Below are positions 26,259 through 35,133 of a DNA stretch of 64,000 nt, piece by piece (the stretch's first letter is position 1; each line of letters begins with the position of its first letter). The position numbers and the translations under genes were made by a program. Under the pieces are notes generated by a model that saw only the letters and a program-made list of their open reading frames with translations, made no database searches and was not told the origin of the DNA. Location of the stretch: contig CAXXWT010000009.1 in NCBI GenBank assembly GCA_963674685.2, forward strand, positions 62,001 to 126,000, read 5' to 3'. The DNA comes from G963674685 sp963674685 (GTDB lineage Bacteria; Lernaellota; Lernaellaia; JACKCT01).

Positions 26259-28343
26259 ATGAAGAAAAAATCCATCCTCGTCGTGGAAAATCTGGATAGC
26301 GAGCGAAGCGAACTCGTGGAAGTGCTGACGGCCGTCGGTTATAAAATTCTCGAAGCGTCCAACAGTGACGAAGCATTGAAAACTTTTACCGAATCGAATC
26401 CGGATCTGGTCATTGTGGAAGTTCTCATACCGGGCATCGGCGGTCTTAAAGTTTCCAAGCTGATCAAGGAACAGGCGCCGGAGTGGGTGAAGATCATCGT
26501 CACTTCCAAGGTTCCGCAAAGCGTTTCCATACGGGACAGCGCCACCAGGAAATACAAGGCCGACGGGTTTTTGCAAAAACCGTTTGAGTTAAGCGTCTTG
26601 ATAAAAATGGTCGAGGAACTCGTCGGGCCCGGCGTGCGCGATTCGGAAGAAGATGCCAAAAAGGACGAGGCGAAAAGCGAACCGCCTCTTCCTCCACGAA
26701 AGCCGGTGAGAGAAAAGATCAGGATCGTGGAAAAGACCGCCGCCACGGCGCGCCCAAAGATCCCGGAACCCGAAACTCCAAGCGCCCAAGTCCCGCCAAG
26801 CCCGGCGCCGGCCCCGGTTATTGAAGAAAAGATACCGGATAAAGGGGAGTTTACACCGCCCCGGTTCGTGAAAATTTTATACCGGCTTTTTAACGAGGCA
26901 TTTACCGGGGCTCTTCAGGCGCAGGGGCCGCGAGGAGCAAAGCAGATTTTCTTCATCGATGGGACGCCGGTTTTCGTCCAGTCCAACATCAGGGAGGAAT
27001 CCCTGGGCCGGTTGCTTCTGGAAGAAGGGCGAATCGATCAGGAGGAATATCGCGGGCTCGTGGAGGAAAGCGCCGAGACGGGCAGGAAAGTCGGTTCATT
27101 GCTCATCGAAAAGAATCTCATGAGCACGCAGGCGCTCACGGAATATCTCTGCGAGCAGACGGCTATTAAAACCGCTTCGATTTTCAGTTGGTTGAAAGCC
27201 GATTACAGAATTGAACCGGAGACGATTTATCCGTCGAACGCTTCGACTTTCGAGGCCAGTCCGTCGAAAATCCTTTTGATGGGATTCCAAAGGTATTACC
27301 CCATCGAACTGATTGAAAAGGGGTTTGAGGAAAACAAAACGGCCTGCCCGAAGCCAAAGGGAAACCCGATCTACGCCGACGCCGAAAAATATCTGACGCA
27401 CCGCCAGAAAACTTTTCTGGGATCGCTGACGACGCAGACTCTGGGAGACGCTATTGCGCAGGCCGATATCGGCATGCTGGAAGCCTTGAGGCTGACTTTC
27501 GCTTTCGCCGCCATGGAACGGATCACATTCGGGGGCGACGGGTCTCGGACCGCCGGTAAAAGCGCGAAGGGCGCGTCGTCATCGGGAGCCAAAAGCTCCG
27601 AACCGGCGATCGTCAAGGCCGTTAACGATATGGCCAGCCGTATGGAGGACTTGAATCATTTCGATCTGCTGGGAATCGATGTGGACGCCGATCCGGACAA
27701 GATTGAAAGCGGTTATAAATTCGTCAAGGACGCGCATTCTCCCGACAAGCTTCAGCCCAATGCGCCGGGCGATGTCCGCCGAAGGGCCGCCGCCATCGCG
27801 CAGCGTCTGGAAGAAGCCCGAAAAACTTTGTTGAATCCGGTGAGCCGCAGGCGCTATATCGCGCGGTTGGTGAAAATGAAAACCGACGATGATGATCCCG
27901 TGGCCGCGGCGCGCAAGAAGAAGATGAGCGCGGAACTGGCTTTTCAACGCGGCCTGGTAAATTTTCAAAATAAAAAATTCGCCATGGCGGCCGAGTCCTT
28001 TTCCCGCGCCGCGCAGGCCGATCCTTCCGTTCCCGAATATCGAGCCCGAGCCGGATACAGTCTCTTTTGCCTGTTGAAAAATCGCGAGCAGCTTATAAAA
28101 GAAGCCAAGGAATTGATTGCCGGAGCCGTGAGGGACGACAAAGAAAATACGGGTTATCTTGCATGGCTTGCGGAGATGTGCCGCGAAGAGGGCGATACGA
28201 AAACCGCCGCGCGGGTTTATCAGCAAATCCTGGAACTCGATCCCGATCATGAGGAAGCCCGCCGCCAGTTGCACTACGTGGGCCAGACTCTCGCAAATGG
28301 CAACAAAAAGACGAAAAAGTCCCTGTTTGGAAGGTTCAAATGA
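26259..28343 (+). CDS. Pseudo-receiver (Asp to Glu)-PATAN-J-like-TPR protein
   Basis: 694 aa, paralogous to its upstream neighbour. The receiver domain (1-120) keeps Lys107 (LQKP) but has Glu54 where the phospho-acceptor Asp belongs (VIVEVLIPGIGG), so it cannot be phosphorylated in the usual way and may mimic the active state. A Pro-rich linker (about 130-190) leads to a PATAN domain (PPRFVKILYRLFNEAFTGALQA, IFFIDGTPVFVQSN, SLGRLLLEEGRID). A J-like region (about 460-535) has HSPD in place of HPD, and TPR-type helices close the protein. The ATG at 26259 lies 8 bp behind the previous stop; a TTG at 26247 is less likely. The stop overlaps the next start by 4 bp, so the three proteins are probably made together. 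Confidence 0.83.
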   Translation: MKKKSILVVENLDSERSELVEVLTAVGYKILEASNSDEALKTFTESNPDLVIVEVLIPGIGGLKVSKLIKEQAPEWVKIIVTSKVPQSVSIRDSATRKYKADGFLQKPFELSVLIKMVEELVGPGVRDSEEDAKKDEAKSEPPLPPRKPVREKIRIVEKTAATARPKIPEPETPSAQVPPSPAPAPVIEEKIPDKGEFTPPRFVKILYRLFNEAFTGALQAQGPRGAKQIFFIDGTPVFVQSNIREESLGRLLLEEGRIDQEEYRGLVEESAETGRKVGSLLIEKNLMSTQALTEYLCEQTAIKTASIFSWLKADYRIEPETIYPSNASTFEASPSKILLMGFQRYYPIELIEKGFEENKTACPKPKGNPIYADAEKYLTHRQKTFLGSLTTQTLGDAIAQADIGMLEALRLTFAFAAMERITFGGDGSRTAGKSAKGASSSGAKSSEPAIVKAVNDMASRMEDLNHFDLLGIDVDADPDKIESGYKFVKDAHSPDKLQPNAPGDVRRRAAAIAQRLEEARKTLLNPVSRRRYIARLVKMKTDDDDPVAAARKKKMSAELAFQRGLVNFQNKKFAMAAESFSRAAQADPSVPEYRARAGYSLFCLLKNREQLIKEAKELIAGAVRDDKENTGYLAWLAEMCREEGDTKTAARVYQQILELDPDHEEARRQLHYVGQTLANGNKKTKKSLFGRFK

Positions 28344-30406
28344 GCGACAAGCAAAGCATTTCCATACTTATCGCGGATCACAACGAGAGTTTTTCCCAGA
28401 TGGCTTCCTCGACGTTCAAGGCCAGGCAATGGGACGTGGAAGTCGTGCGTCTCGGCAAGGATGTCATGAAAAGACTGGAGGATTTCGATCCACCGGACGT
28501 CATTATCATGGCTTCCATCCTGCCTGATCGCAACGGCCTGGAATTGTGCCGCGCCATTAAAGGCAACCGTGATTATCGCGCGGTGCGCATTATCATTATC
28601 AGTTCCTTTCCTAAAGGCAGCCGCTCTTTCGTCGAAGCCAAATCGCGATTTTACGCCGACGAAGTATTGGCTCATCCCGTCGATGTGGACAACCTTCCGA
28701 GCTTCGTTCAAAACCTCGTCGCCCCGGGAACCGTTGACAAAAAGCCTGAAGTGAAAAAAGCGGAACCGGCAAAAGTCAGCAAGCCGGCCGGCGCTTTAAA
28801 GCGGGAAAGAATACAGGAGAAAAAGACCGAGTTTCCAAAAAAACCCGTGCTGATTCCGCAATCGCAAAGCTTCGATAAAGGCATTCCTCTGGAAGGAAGG
28901 CTCGGAAAAATTCTGTTGCCGGAGCTGTTGCTTTATCTTTACGAGAAACGCGCCGACGGCATGTTGAATATCAAAAGCCTCGAAGAGGAGCGGAGCATAT
29001 ACCTCAAAAACGGAATTCCCGTTTCCATCGACACGAATTTCATCGTGGGACAATCCCTGGGGCCCATTTTGCTGATGCAGGAAAGGATTACGCAAAAAGA
29101 GCTGGCCAAGGCCCAGAAGGAAGCCCGTCAGGATGAGCGGCGGCTCGGCGAAGTGCTGATGGATATGGGATTGATGACGCACGCGGAACTTATGGAAACG
29201 CTGGATTTTCAGGCCCATGAAAAACTGATCCGCGCTTTCAAGCGAAATGAAGGAACCTATAAATTCGTGGAGGGGGCCGCCGCATCCGGCGACGCCGGAA
29301 CCCTGGACCGGGGCATTCTGCACATCCTTTTGGCCGGAATAAAAAATCATATCACTCTGTCGCTGCTGGAGGATCGCATTTATCTGAATAAGCATCGAAA
29401 GGTCATGAAAAACAGCGGATACAAAAACGCGCGCATGGGATTGCAGCTGACGCGAAGAGAGTGGGCGATTCTCGATCTAATCGACGGGCAAAAAACCCTT
29501 GGAGAGATCATCAGCAAAAGCAGGCTCAACTTCATCCGTACTTTTCAGGCCCTGTATATTTTCTACTTGTTCGGGTTGATTTATTTCGAGGACGGCGAAA
29601 GCGCCTTTTTTCAGCTCGAAGAGTCCGTCATGCATCGAGCCATTGCCGAGGCTCACGGAGATTCGGATCGTGACGACGCCGGCGGGCAATGGCGCGTTGT
29701 GGCGGACGGATCTCAAAGCGAGCTCATGAAAACCCTGTATGCCCTGGGCGGTTCCGGGGCGACGGGAATCCTCAGCGTCACGACGCAAAGCGCCCGGCAC
29801 GATATTACATTTGCCAACGGCAAGCCGGTAAAAATCATCAGCGATCCTTCCGAGCAACATCAACTCGGTGAAATGCTGATCGCCGATAAACTGATCAATG
29901 CCCGGGATCGCGACGACGCCTTAAATACGGCGCAGGCGCAGGAAAAGCTGATCGGCGAAGTCCTGCTGAAAGCGAAAAAAATCACTCCCTACGACCTTTA
30001 TAACGCGCTGATCAATCAGACCGAAACCAAGCTTCTGGACCTGTTGGCGAATCCCAAGGGACAGGAGTTGGCTTTTCAATCCATGGAGCCGGAAGGCGAC
30101 AAGACGCCTCTGGAAGTGGATATGCTCAAGGTTGTGCTGGCGGCGCTTCGAACGGGCGTTTCAGCCGATCACATCGCCGGCGAGCTGTCGCCATACATGA
30201 AAAGCGCTATCCAGATGTCCGGTGGAATTCAGAAGCGCGTTCGCAACAATCTCAGCGATTCCGGAGACCTGGCGGTCATCGGCGCCATCAACGGGAAAAT
30301 GTCGATTCAGCAAATTATCGATACGCTGAAAAAGCCCGGCCGACAGGTTATGAGTCTTATGTACGCGCTGCACTGCATGTCGTTGATCGAATTTGAACAG
30401 GATTAA
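28340..30406 (+). CDS. Degenerate receiver with two PATAN domains
   Basis: 688 aa, third gene of the operon (ATGA overlap). The N-terminal domain has the receiver fold pattern (ISILIADHNESFSQMASSTF), but the phospho-acceptor position is Ala58 (IIMASILPDRNG) and the conserved Lys is His (LAHP), so it is fully non-catalytic. Two PATAN units follow: about 180-315 (PLEGRLGKILLPELLLYLYEKRADGMLNI, SIYLKNGIPVSID, SLGPILLMQERIT) and about 455-600 (LMKTLYALGGSGATGILSV, ITFANGKPVKIIS, LGEMLIADKLIN). No J-like or TPR part is seen. Given its neighbours it is likely a scaffold or output partner of the phosphorylatable protein encoded at 23932. Downstream lies an outer-membrane protein gene with its own promoter. 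Confidence 0.82.
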   Translation: MSDKQSISILIADHNESFSQMASSTFKARQWDVEVVRLGKDVMKRLEDFDPPDVIIMASILPDRNGLELCRAIKGNRDYRAVRIIIISSFPKGSRSFVEAKSRFYADEVLAHPVDVDNLPSFVQNLVAPGTVDKKPEVKKAEPAKVSKPAGALKRERIQEKKTEFPKKPVLIPQSQSFDKGIPLEGRLGKILLPELLLYLYEKRADGMLNIKSLEEERSIYLKNGIPVSIDTNFIVGQSLGPILLMQERITQKELAKAQKEARQDERRLGEVLMDMGLMTHAELMETLDFQAHEKLIRAFKRNEGTYKFVEGAAASGDAGTLDRGILHILLAGIKNHITLSLLEDRIYLNKHRKVMKNSGYKNARMGLQLTRREWAILDLIDGQKTLGEIISKSRLNFIRTFQALYIFYLFGLIYFEDGESAFFQLEESVMHRAIAEAHGDSDRDDAGGQWRVVADGSQSELMKTLYALGGSGATGILSVTTQSARHDITFANGKPVKIISDPSEQHQLGEMLIADKLINARDRDDALNTAQAQEKLIGEVLLKAKKITPYDLYNALINQTETKLLDLLANPKGQELAFQSMEPEGDKTPLEVDMLKVVLAALRTGVSADHIAGELSPYMKSAIQMSGGIQKRVRNNLSDSGDLAVIGAINGKMSIQQIIDTLKKPGRQVMSLMYALHCMSLIEFEQD

Positions 30407-30449
30407 GTGCAACATTACATTTATTGTTTTTGCGGGAATTTATTCGGAA

Positions 30450-30478
30450 TTGACCGGGCGGCGATACTCGTGTTACAA
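30450..30478 (+). promoter_or_regulatory. Sigma-70-type promoter of the outer-membrane protein gene
   Basis: TTGACC (30450-30455) and TTACAA (30473-30478) with a 17-bp spacer, 50 bp before the ATG at 30529. Confidence 0.6.
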
Positions 30479-30528
30479 AATTCCGATGGTAAGCAAAAAC
30501 TTTTATCAGTAATAAATTGGAGGTCAAA

Positions 30529-31218
30529 ATGCATTCGCGTTGGAGAATAGCCCTGTTGCTGGTTGTGGTTTTGATATTCGCACTATCGGCTCCGGCTTCG
30601 GCGAAGTTCTTTAAGAAGCAGCAGCGAAAAGGTCTGGCCGTTGGTCCCAGAATCGGTGTTTACATGCCGCAGGATGAGGATATTTCCGAAGATGTTTCCA
30701 TCATGGCGCAGACCGGTCTGGATTTTAAGGCCTTTATCATCCCATGGGTCGGAATCAACTTCGGATTCGGCGTGGCGGCCGGCGGCGCGACCGGCTCGGA
30801 GGATTTCGAGTACGAGGTCGAGGAAAACGACGGAAGCACGACGAAGAAAACGCGTGAAATCGACACATATCGGGGTTTGATGATCGTTCCGGCGACGCTG
30901 GGACTGTCGATTGAGATTCTGCCCCACAATGTGTTCGATCCATACGTAGGCGGCGGCGTCGGTTTCTATTCCGTGGGCAATGTTTATCCGCTCGTCGACG
31001 ATCTGCCCGATGAGTATGAAGAGACCAAAGCCCCCGTGAAATTCGATCGCGCCGGCGTGGTGGGATTTTATGGACAACTCGGACTGGACGTGAAGTTCCA
31101 CGATTACCTGGGAGCCAAACTGGAAGGCACCTATCATATGATCGACGGCGGCGACAGCCTGGATGACGCCGATCTTTCCGGCATCATGATCAGCCTGGGC
31201 ACCTTCGTCTATTTCTAG
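30529..31218 (+). CDS. Predicted outer-membrane beta-barrel protein
   Basis: 229 aa. A signal peptide (WRIALLLVVVLIFALSAPASA) precedes a chain of alternating hydrophobic beta strands: LAVGPRIGVYM, LDFKAFIIPWVGINFGFGVAAGG, LGLSIEILPHNVFDPYVGGGVGFYSVGN, GVVGFYGQLGLDVKFHDYLGAKLEGTYHM, and a last strand SGIMISLGTFVYF ending in Phe, the usual outer-membrane insertion signal. This matches small eight-stranded barrels of the OmpA/OmpW/opacity type. The ATG at 30529 follows TTGGAGG at good spacing; TTG 30517 overlaps that ribosome site and is rejected. It is monocistronic with promoter 30450-30478 and terminator 31242-31283. The specific role (structural, transport or adhesion) cannot be deduced. Confidence 0.85.
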   Translation: MHSRWRIALLLVVVLIFALSAPASAKFFKKQQRKGLAVGPRIGVYMPQDEDISEDVSIMAQTGLDFKAFIIPWVGINFGFGVAAGGATGSEDFEYEVEENDGSTTKKTREIDTYRGLMIVPATLGLSIEILPHNVFDPYVGGGVGFYSVGNVYPLVDDLPDEYEETKAPVKFDRAGVVGFYGQLGLDVKFHDYLGAKLEGTYHMIDGGDSLDDADLSGIMISLGTFVYF

Positions 31219-31241
31219 AAAAAACGAAGCTTTCACAAAGA

Positions 31242-31283
31242 AACAAGGTCGGAGCGTCATCAAGCTCCGGCCTTGTTGTTTTT
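31242..31283 (+). terminator. Intrinsic terminator, target of the second intron
   Basis: AACAAGGTCGGAGC (31242-31255) pairs with GCTCCGGCCTTGTT (31264-31277) with one G-U pair, followed by GTTTTT. The second group IIC intron begins at 31284, immediately after the T-run. Confidence 0.9.
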
Positions 31284-31477
31284 GTGTGCCGAGCATGCAC
31301 GTCAACTTGGGGGTGTAAGTCCCCTGCCCAACCTGACGGAGGTGAAGGGCTAGCCCGAAGTTCCCCGTTCAAAATTCCCTTGGTAGCCCATAAAACATGA
31401 ATGAAATTCATGAATTGCGGTGCAATAGCGCCTGAAAATCGCTGCAATATGTAGCCACTAATATGTCATATTATCTC

Positions 31478-31506
31478 TTGACAAGTATTTCATCATTCTT
31501 TATTAT
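31478..31506 (+). promoter_or_regulatory. Strong transposase promoter, probably leaderless mRNA
   Basis: TTGACA (31478-31483) and TATTAT (31501-31506) with a 17-bp spacer. The start codon ATG begins at 31513, only 6 bases after the -10 box, so transcription should begin at or next to the A of the ATG. Confidence 0.8.
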
Positions 31507-31512
31507 TGGCGT

Positions 31513-33246
31513 ATGGCGAAAAGAACAGGCGCGGTCCATGTGGCCACTACACAAAGAAAATACAAAAACAAGGTCTACCAGACCCATCTGCTTCGGCGCA
31601 CCTACCGCGAAGGCGGCAAGGTCAAACACGAAACTCTGGGAAACATTTCCCATTTACCCGGGGAATTGATCGAAATCATCCGCGGCTTTTTATCGGGACG
31701 GCAGTACGCGCCGTTGTCCGATGCTTTTCGCGTCGAGGCCTCCGTTCCCCACGGCCACGTCGAGGCGGTGCTGGGCGCGATCAAAAAGCTCGGGCTCGAC
31801 AAGATCATCGGCGCAAAGCGCACCCGCGAGCGTGACCTGGTGGTCGCGATGATCGCCGAGCGTCTGATCCATCCCGCGTCGAAGCTGGCGACGACGCGTT
31901 TGTGGCGCACGACCACGCTGGCCGAGGAACTGGGCGTGGCCGACGCCGACGCCGACGATTTGTACGGGGCCATGGACTGGCTCCTTTCCCGTCAAAATGG
32001 CATCGAAAAGAAGCTGGCGGCGCGTCACTTATCCGAGGACGCGACGGTGCTCTACGACGTGTCCAGCAGCTATTACGAGGGCCGCACCTGCCCTCTGGCG
32101 CAATTCGGTTACAATCGGGACCGGAAGAAAGGCAAACAGATCATCGTCTACGGCGCGATGACCGACGCCGACGGACGGCCGATTGCGGTGGACGTTTACC
32201 CCGGCAACACCGGCGATCCGACCACCGTGCCAGACCAGGCGGACAAACTCCGGGACCGCTTCGGCCTTTCCCGCGTGGTGCTGGCGGGGGACCGGGGGAT
32301 GCTCACGCAAACGCAGATCGACCACCTCAAGAAACATCCGGGCGTCGGATGGATCACCGCTTTGCGCAGCGGGGCGATCCGCCGGCTGGCCGAAGGGGGC
32401 GCTTTGCAGCTGTCTCTTTTCGACGAGCAGAACCTGGCGGAGTTTTCGTCGCCGGATTTTCCGGGGGAGCGGCTGGTGGCCTGCTTCAATCCTTTGCTGG
32501 CCGATGAACGCAAGCGCAAGCGCGAGGAGCTTTTAACCGCGACGGAAAAGGAGCTTTCGAAGATCGCGGTCAAAGCGATGCGCCGGACAAAGACGCCCAT
32601 GCCCAAAACGGAGATCGCTTTGGCGGCGGGCAAGGTGATCAACAAATACAAGATGGCCAAACATTTCCGCCTGGATATCGAGGACGGAAGCTTTTCCTTT
32701 TCACGCAAGGCCGAATCCATCGAGGGCGAATCGGCGCTGGACGGAATATACGTGATCCGCACCAGCGAGCCGCAAGAGAAATTGACCGCCGAGGACGCGG
32801 TGCGGACCTACAAGGGATTGTCGCGGGTCGAACGATTGTTCCGCACGCTCAAGGGAATCGATATCAGGGTTCGCCCGATCCGTCATCGCGGCGCCGGCCG
32901 CGTTAAGGCGCATATCTTTTTGTGCATGCTCGCTTATTACGTGGAATGGCATATGAGGAAAGCGCTGGCGCCGCTTCTGTTCGCCGACGAAAGGCTCGAC
33001 GAGGATCGCCTGACGCGCGATCCCGTGGCGCCGGCGGACATCTCGGATCATGCGAAACGAAAGAAGGCCCGCCGCGCCACGGACGACGGTCTGCCCGTGC
33101 ACAGCTTCGACACGCTGCTGGCCGCCCTGGGAACGCGCTGCAAATGCCGCTGCAAAATCAAATCCCGGCCCGATGCGCCGACCTTCGAACAACTCACCGA
33201 ACCGACGCCCCTGCAACGAAAAGCTTTCGACCTGCTGGGGCTGTAG
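31513..33246 (+). CDS. IS1634-family transposase (DDE type)
   Basis: 577 aa. The N-terminus (YQTHLLRRTYREGGKVKHETLGNISHLP) is typical of IS1634/IS4-superfamily transposases. The catalytic acidic residues appear in LYDVSSSYYEG (first Asp), VVLAGDRGML (second Asp) and LSRVERLFRTLKG (Glu within the IS4-type Y-E-K signature, with E and K six residues apart). HIFLCMLAYYVEWHMRKAL follows. The enzyme cuts and joins the 13-bp ends of this element. The gene appears intact from its promoter (31478-31506) to the stop, so the element may still be active. There is no ribosome site, in line with a leaderless transcript. It has the same GC-rich codon style as the host. Confidence 0.95.
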   Translation: MAKRTGAVHVATTQRKYKNKVYQTHLLRRTYREGGKVKHETLGNISHLPGELIEIIRGFLSGRQYAPLSDAFRVEASVPHGHVEAVLGAIKKLGLDKIIGAKRTRERDLVVAMIAERLIHPASKLATTRLWRTTTLAEELGVADADADDLYGAMDWLLSRQNGIEKKLAARHLSEDATVLYDVSSSYYEGRTCPLAQFGYNRDRKKGKQIIVYGAMTDADGRPIAVDVYPGNTGDPTTVPDQADKLRDRFGLSRVVLAGDRGMLTQTQIDHLKKHPGVGWITALRSGAIRRLAEGGALQLSLFDEQNLAEFSSPDFPGERLVACFNPLLADERKRKREELLTATEKELSKIAVKAMRRTKTPMPKTEIALAAGKVINKYKMAKHFRLDIEDGSFSFSRKAESIEGESALDGIYVIRTSEPQEKLTAEDAVRTYKGLSRVERLFRTLKGIDIRVRPIRHRGAGRVKAHIFLCMLAYYVEWHMRKALAPLLFADERLDEDRLTRDPVAPADISDHAKRKKARRATDDGLPVHSFDTLLAALGTRCKCRCKIKSRPDAPTFEQLTEPTPLQRKAFDLLGL

Positions 33247-33810
33247 CCAGTAACGGGAATTTCCATTGAAACGTTTCCGAACCAATATCAAAGACTTACG
33301 CCATTTTACTTGGGGGAACTTCGGGCTAGCGAAGCGCAAGGGCGCCGTCGCGAGGCGTCGTCTGAAGGAAGCGTGTAGCAAAGCCGCGACCTGACGAACA
33401 GAAACCGGATGTGAGGCAGTCCTTGCCGGACGAGCGAGCAAATGATCGCGAAGTCCATATCCGTCAAGGGCATCGGCTGTAAATCCGGCGGGTGCGCGGT
33501 GAAGGTTGTCGTGCTTACCTCGGGAGGTCTGCTTCGTGTCCCGGATTCGGGACTGAGGTCGTCGCGAGGCGTCCTGACCGCGTTGCAGAAGTCAGCAGAG
33601 GGCATAGTAGGCGATATCGCCGAAGGCCCGAACGGTATGGAGCGGCAAGTAGAGACGAGGATTCTCATGGGCGGCATTTGTCGGAAAATCCAGTTGGAAT
33701 TGGCCTTGGAAACGAAGGGTAGGGGTGAAGCCCCGATGGTCGTTTCCGAAGGGATCGAACCGTCCGTGGCGTCCCCCGGCCCCGAAAGCCCGGCGTCAAC
33801 CTCAAGTCTC

Positions 33811-35043
33811 ATGGAGGAAGTGCTCGAACGGGAAAACCTGAAAGCAGCTTACAAACGGGTCAAGCGGAACAAAGGCGGCCCCGGCGTGGACGGCGTGACA
33901 GTCGAAAGGCTGGCGGAACAGATCAACGTCCATTGGCCGAGGATCGGCGAGGAACTTCTTAAGGGGACCTACAAGCCGGCGCCTGTAAAACGGGTTGAGA
34001 TACCAAAGCCCAACGGCGGCGTCCGAAAACTGGGCGTGCCCACGGCGATGGATCGACTCATCCAGCAGGCGTTGCTTCAAGTCCTCCAGGAACGCTGGGA
34101 TCGGACGTTTTCGGACAACAGCTTCGGCTTTCGTCCCGGTCGATCGGCTCATCAGGCGGTGGCCAAGGCGCAAAGCTACATCGCCAAAGGCTGCGGCTTC
34201 GTCGTGGACATCGATCTGGAGAAATTCTTCGATCGCGTGAACCACGACATGCTGATGGGGCGCATCGCCAAACGCATTTCCGACAAGCGCGTCCTCAAAC
34301 TGATCCGCGCATTTCTCAATGCCGGCGTCATGGAAAACGGACTGGTCGGCCCAACGACCGAAGGCACTCCGCAGGGCGGTCCGCTTTCTCCGCTTTTGTC
34401 CAACATCGTGCTCGACGATCTCGACCGGGAGCTTGAAAAGCGCGGTCTGCCTTTCGTCCGTTATGCTGACGATTGCAACATCTATGTTCGCAGCGAAAGG
34501 GCGGGGCGTCGCGTGATGGAAAGCGTCAGTCGCTTCATCGAACGCAAACTCAAGCTGAAGGTCAACGCATCCAAAAGCGCGGTGGACAGACCCGTGCGGC
34601 GCAAATTTCTCGGATTCAGCTTCACCAGTGGAGTAAACGCAAAACGGCGAATATCGCCGCAGGCGCTCGACCGCTTCAAGGAGCGAGTCCGTGATCTAAC
34701 GCGCCGAACCCGAACGGTAAGTCTGAAAAAGATGATCGAAGACCTGAATCGCTTCCTCCGAGGATGGCTCGGGTACTTCGGATTCTGCGAGACGCCTTCG
34801 GTGCTTGGTAAACTCGACGAATGGATCAGGCGACGGCTCCGATGCGTGGCCTGGAAGCAGTGGAAGCGAGGCAAAGTCCGCTTCAGGGAACTGAGAAAGC
34901 GCGGCGTGGGAAAGGACCTGGCGGCACAAACCGCAGGCAGTCCCCACGGACCGTGGCGTATCAGCATGAGCCCGGCGCTTAGCATCGCATTTAAAAACTG
35001 TTGCTTTCGCTCGCTCGACCTTATAGACCTGGACCCGAGGTAG
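33811..35043 (+). CDS. ltrA: Group IIC intron-encoded reverse transcriptase/maturase
   Basis: 410 aa from ATG 33811 (the frame is open further upstream but only intron RNA lies there). Reverse-transcriptase blocks: NKGGPGVDGVTVE, GVRKLGVPTAMDRLIQQAL, SFGFRPGRSAHQAV, GFVVDIDLEKFFDRVNHD (first catalytic Asp), EGTPQGGPLSPLLSNIVLDDLD, and FVRYADDCNIYVRS with the YADD active site. A thumb/maturase region follows (RRTRTVSLKKMIEDLNRFLRGWLGYFGFCE, RRRLRCVAWKQWKRGK). No HNH endonuclease domain is present, as expected for class C. The protein helps the intron RNA fold and copies it into DNA targets behind terminators. It is intact although its own intron is interrupted by the IS, so it could work in trans on the deleted copy. 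Confidence 0.93.
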   Translation: MEEVLERENLKAAYKRVKRNKGGPGVDGVTVERLAEQINVHWPRIGEELLKGTYKPAPVKRVEIPKPNGGVRKLGVPTAMDRLIQQALLQVLQERWDRTFSDNSFGFRPGRSAHQAVAKAQSYIAKGCGFVVDIDLEKFFDRVNHDMLMGRIAKRISDKRVLKLIRAFLNAGVMENGLVGPTTEGTPQGGPLSPLLSNIVLDDLDRELEKRGLPFVRYADDCNIYVRSERAGRRVMESVSRFIERKLKLKVNASKSAVDRPVRRKFLGFSFTSGVNAKRRISPQALDRFKERVRDLTRRTRTVSLKKMIEDLNRFLRGWLGYFGFCETPSVLGKLDEWIRRRLRCVAWKQWKRGKVRFRELRKRGVGKDLAAQTAGSPHGPWRISMSPALSIAFKNCCFRSLDLIDLDPR

Positions 35044-35133
35044 AATGCTGAACCAACCGAACCGCCGTGGTACGGACCCGTATGCCCGGTGGTGTGACAG
35101 GGAAAGCCCGCGAGGGCTTACCTATGTCGATTT

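Larger units (their letters stand above)
31354..33325 (+). mobile_element. IS1634-like insertion sequence
   Basis: 1972 bp bounded by perfect 13-bp inverted repeats CCCGAAGTTCCCC (31354-31366) and GGGGAACTTCGGG (33313-33325), flanked by CTAG on both sides (31350-31353 and 33326-33329). The uninterrupted intron copy at 13293 has the same sequence with a single CTAG, which proves the boundaries. It encodes one DDE transposase (31513-33246). A 4-bp target duplication is slightly shorter than usually listed for this family; a 7-bp reading (GGGCTAG) is possible because the IS end repeats the flanking GGG. Confidence 0.93.
31284..35131 (+). mobile_element. Group IIC intron with intact reverse transcriptase, interrupted by an IS
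   Basis: The intron starts GTGTGCCGAGC and ends CTATGTCGAT, as in the copy at 13293-14023. After removing the 1972-bp IS and one copy of its CTAG duplication, 1872 bp remain, which agrees exactly with the first copy (731 + 1142 - 1). The IS lies 70 bp from the intron 5' end, in ribozyme domain I, so self-splicing of this copy should be lost, while the reverse transcriptase frame is open. It sits between the terminator of the outer-membrane protein gene and the convergent propeller gene, whose stop codon begins 3 bp beyond the intron. Confidence 0.92.

Noticed and set aside
33442..33810. N-terminal extension of the intron reverse transcriptase
   Set aside because: The open frame is intron RNA sequence; in the first copy it is shifted by one base, and class C proteins begin near MEEVLERENL.
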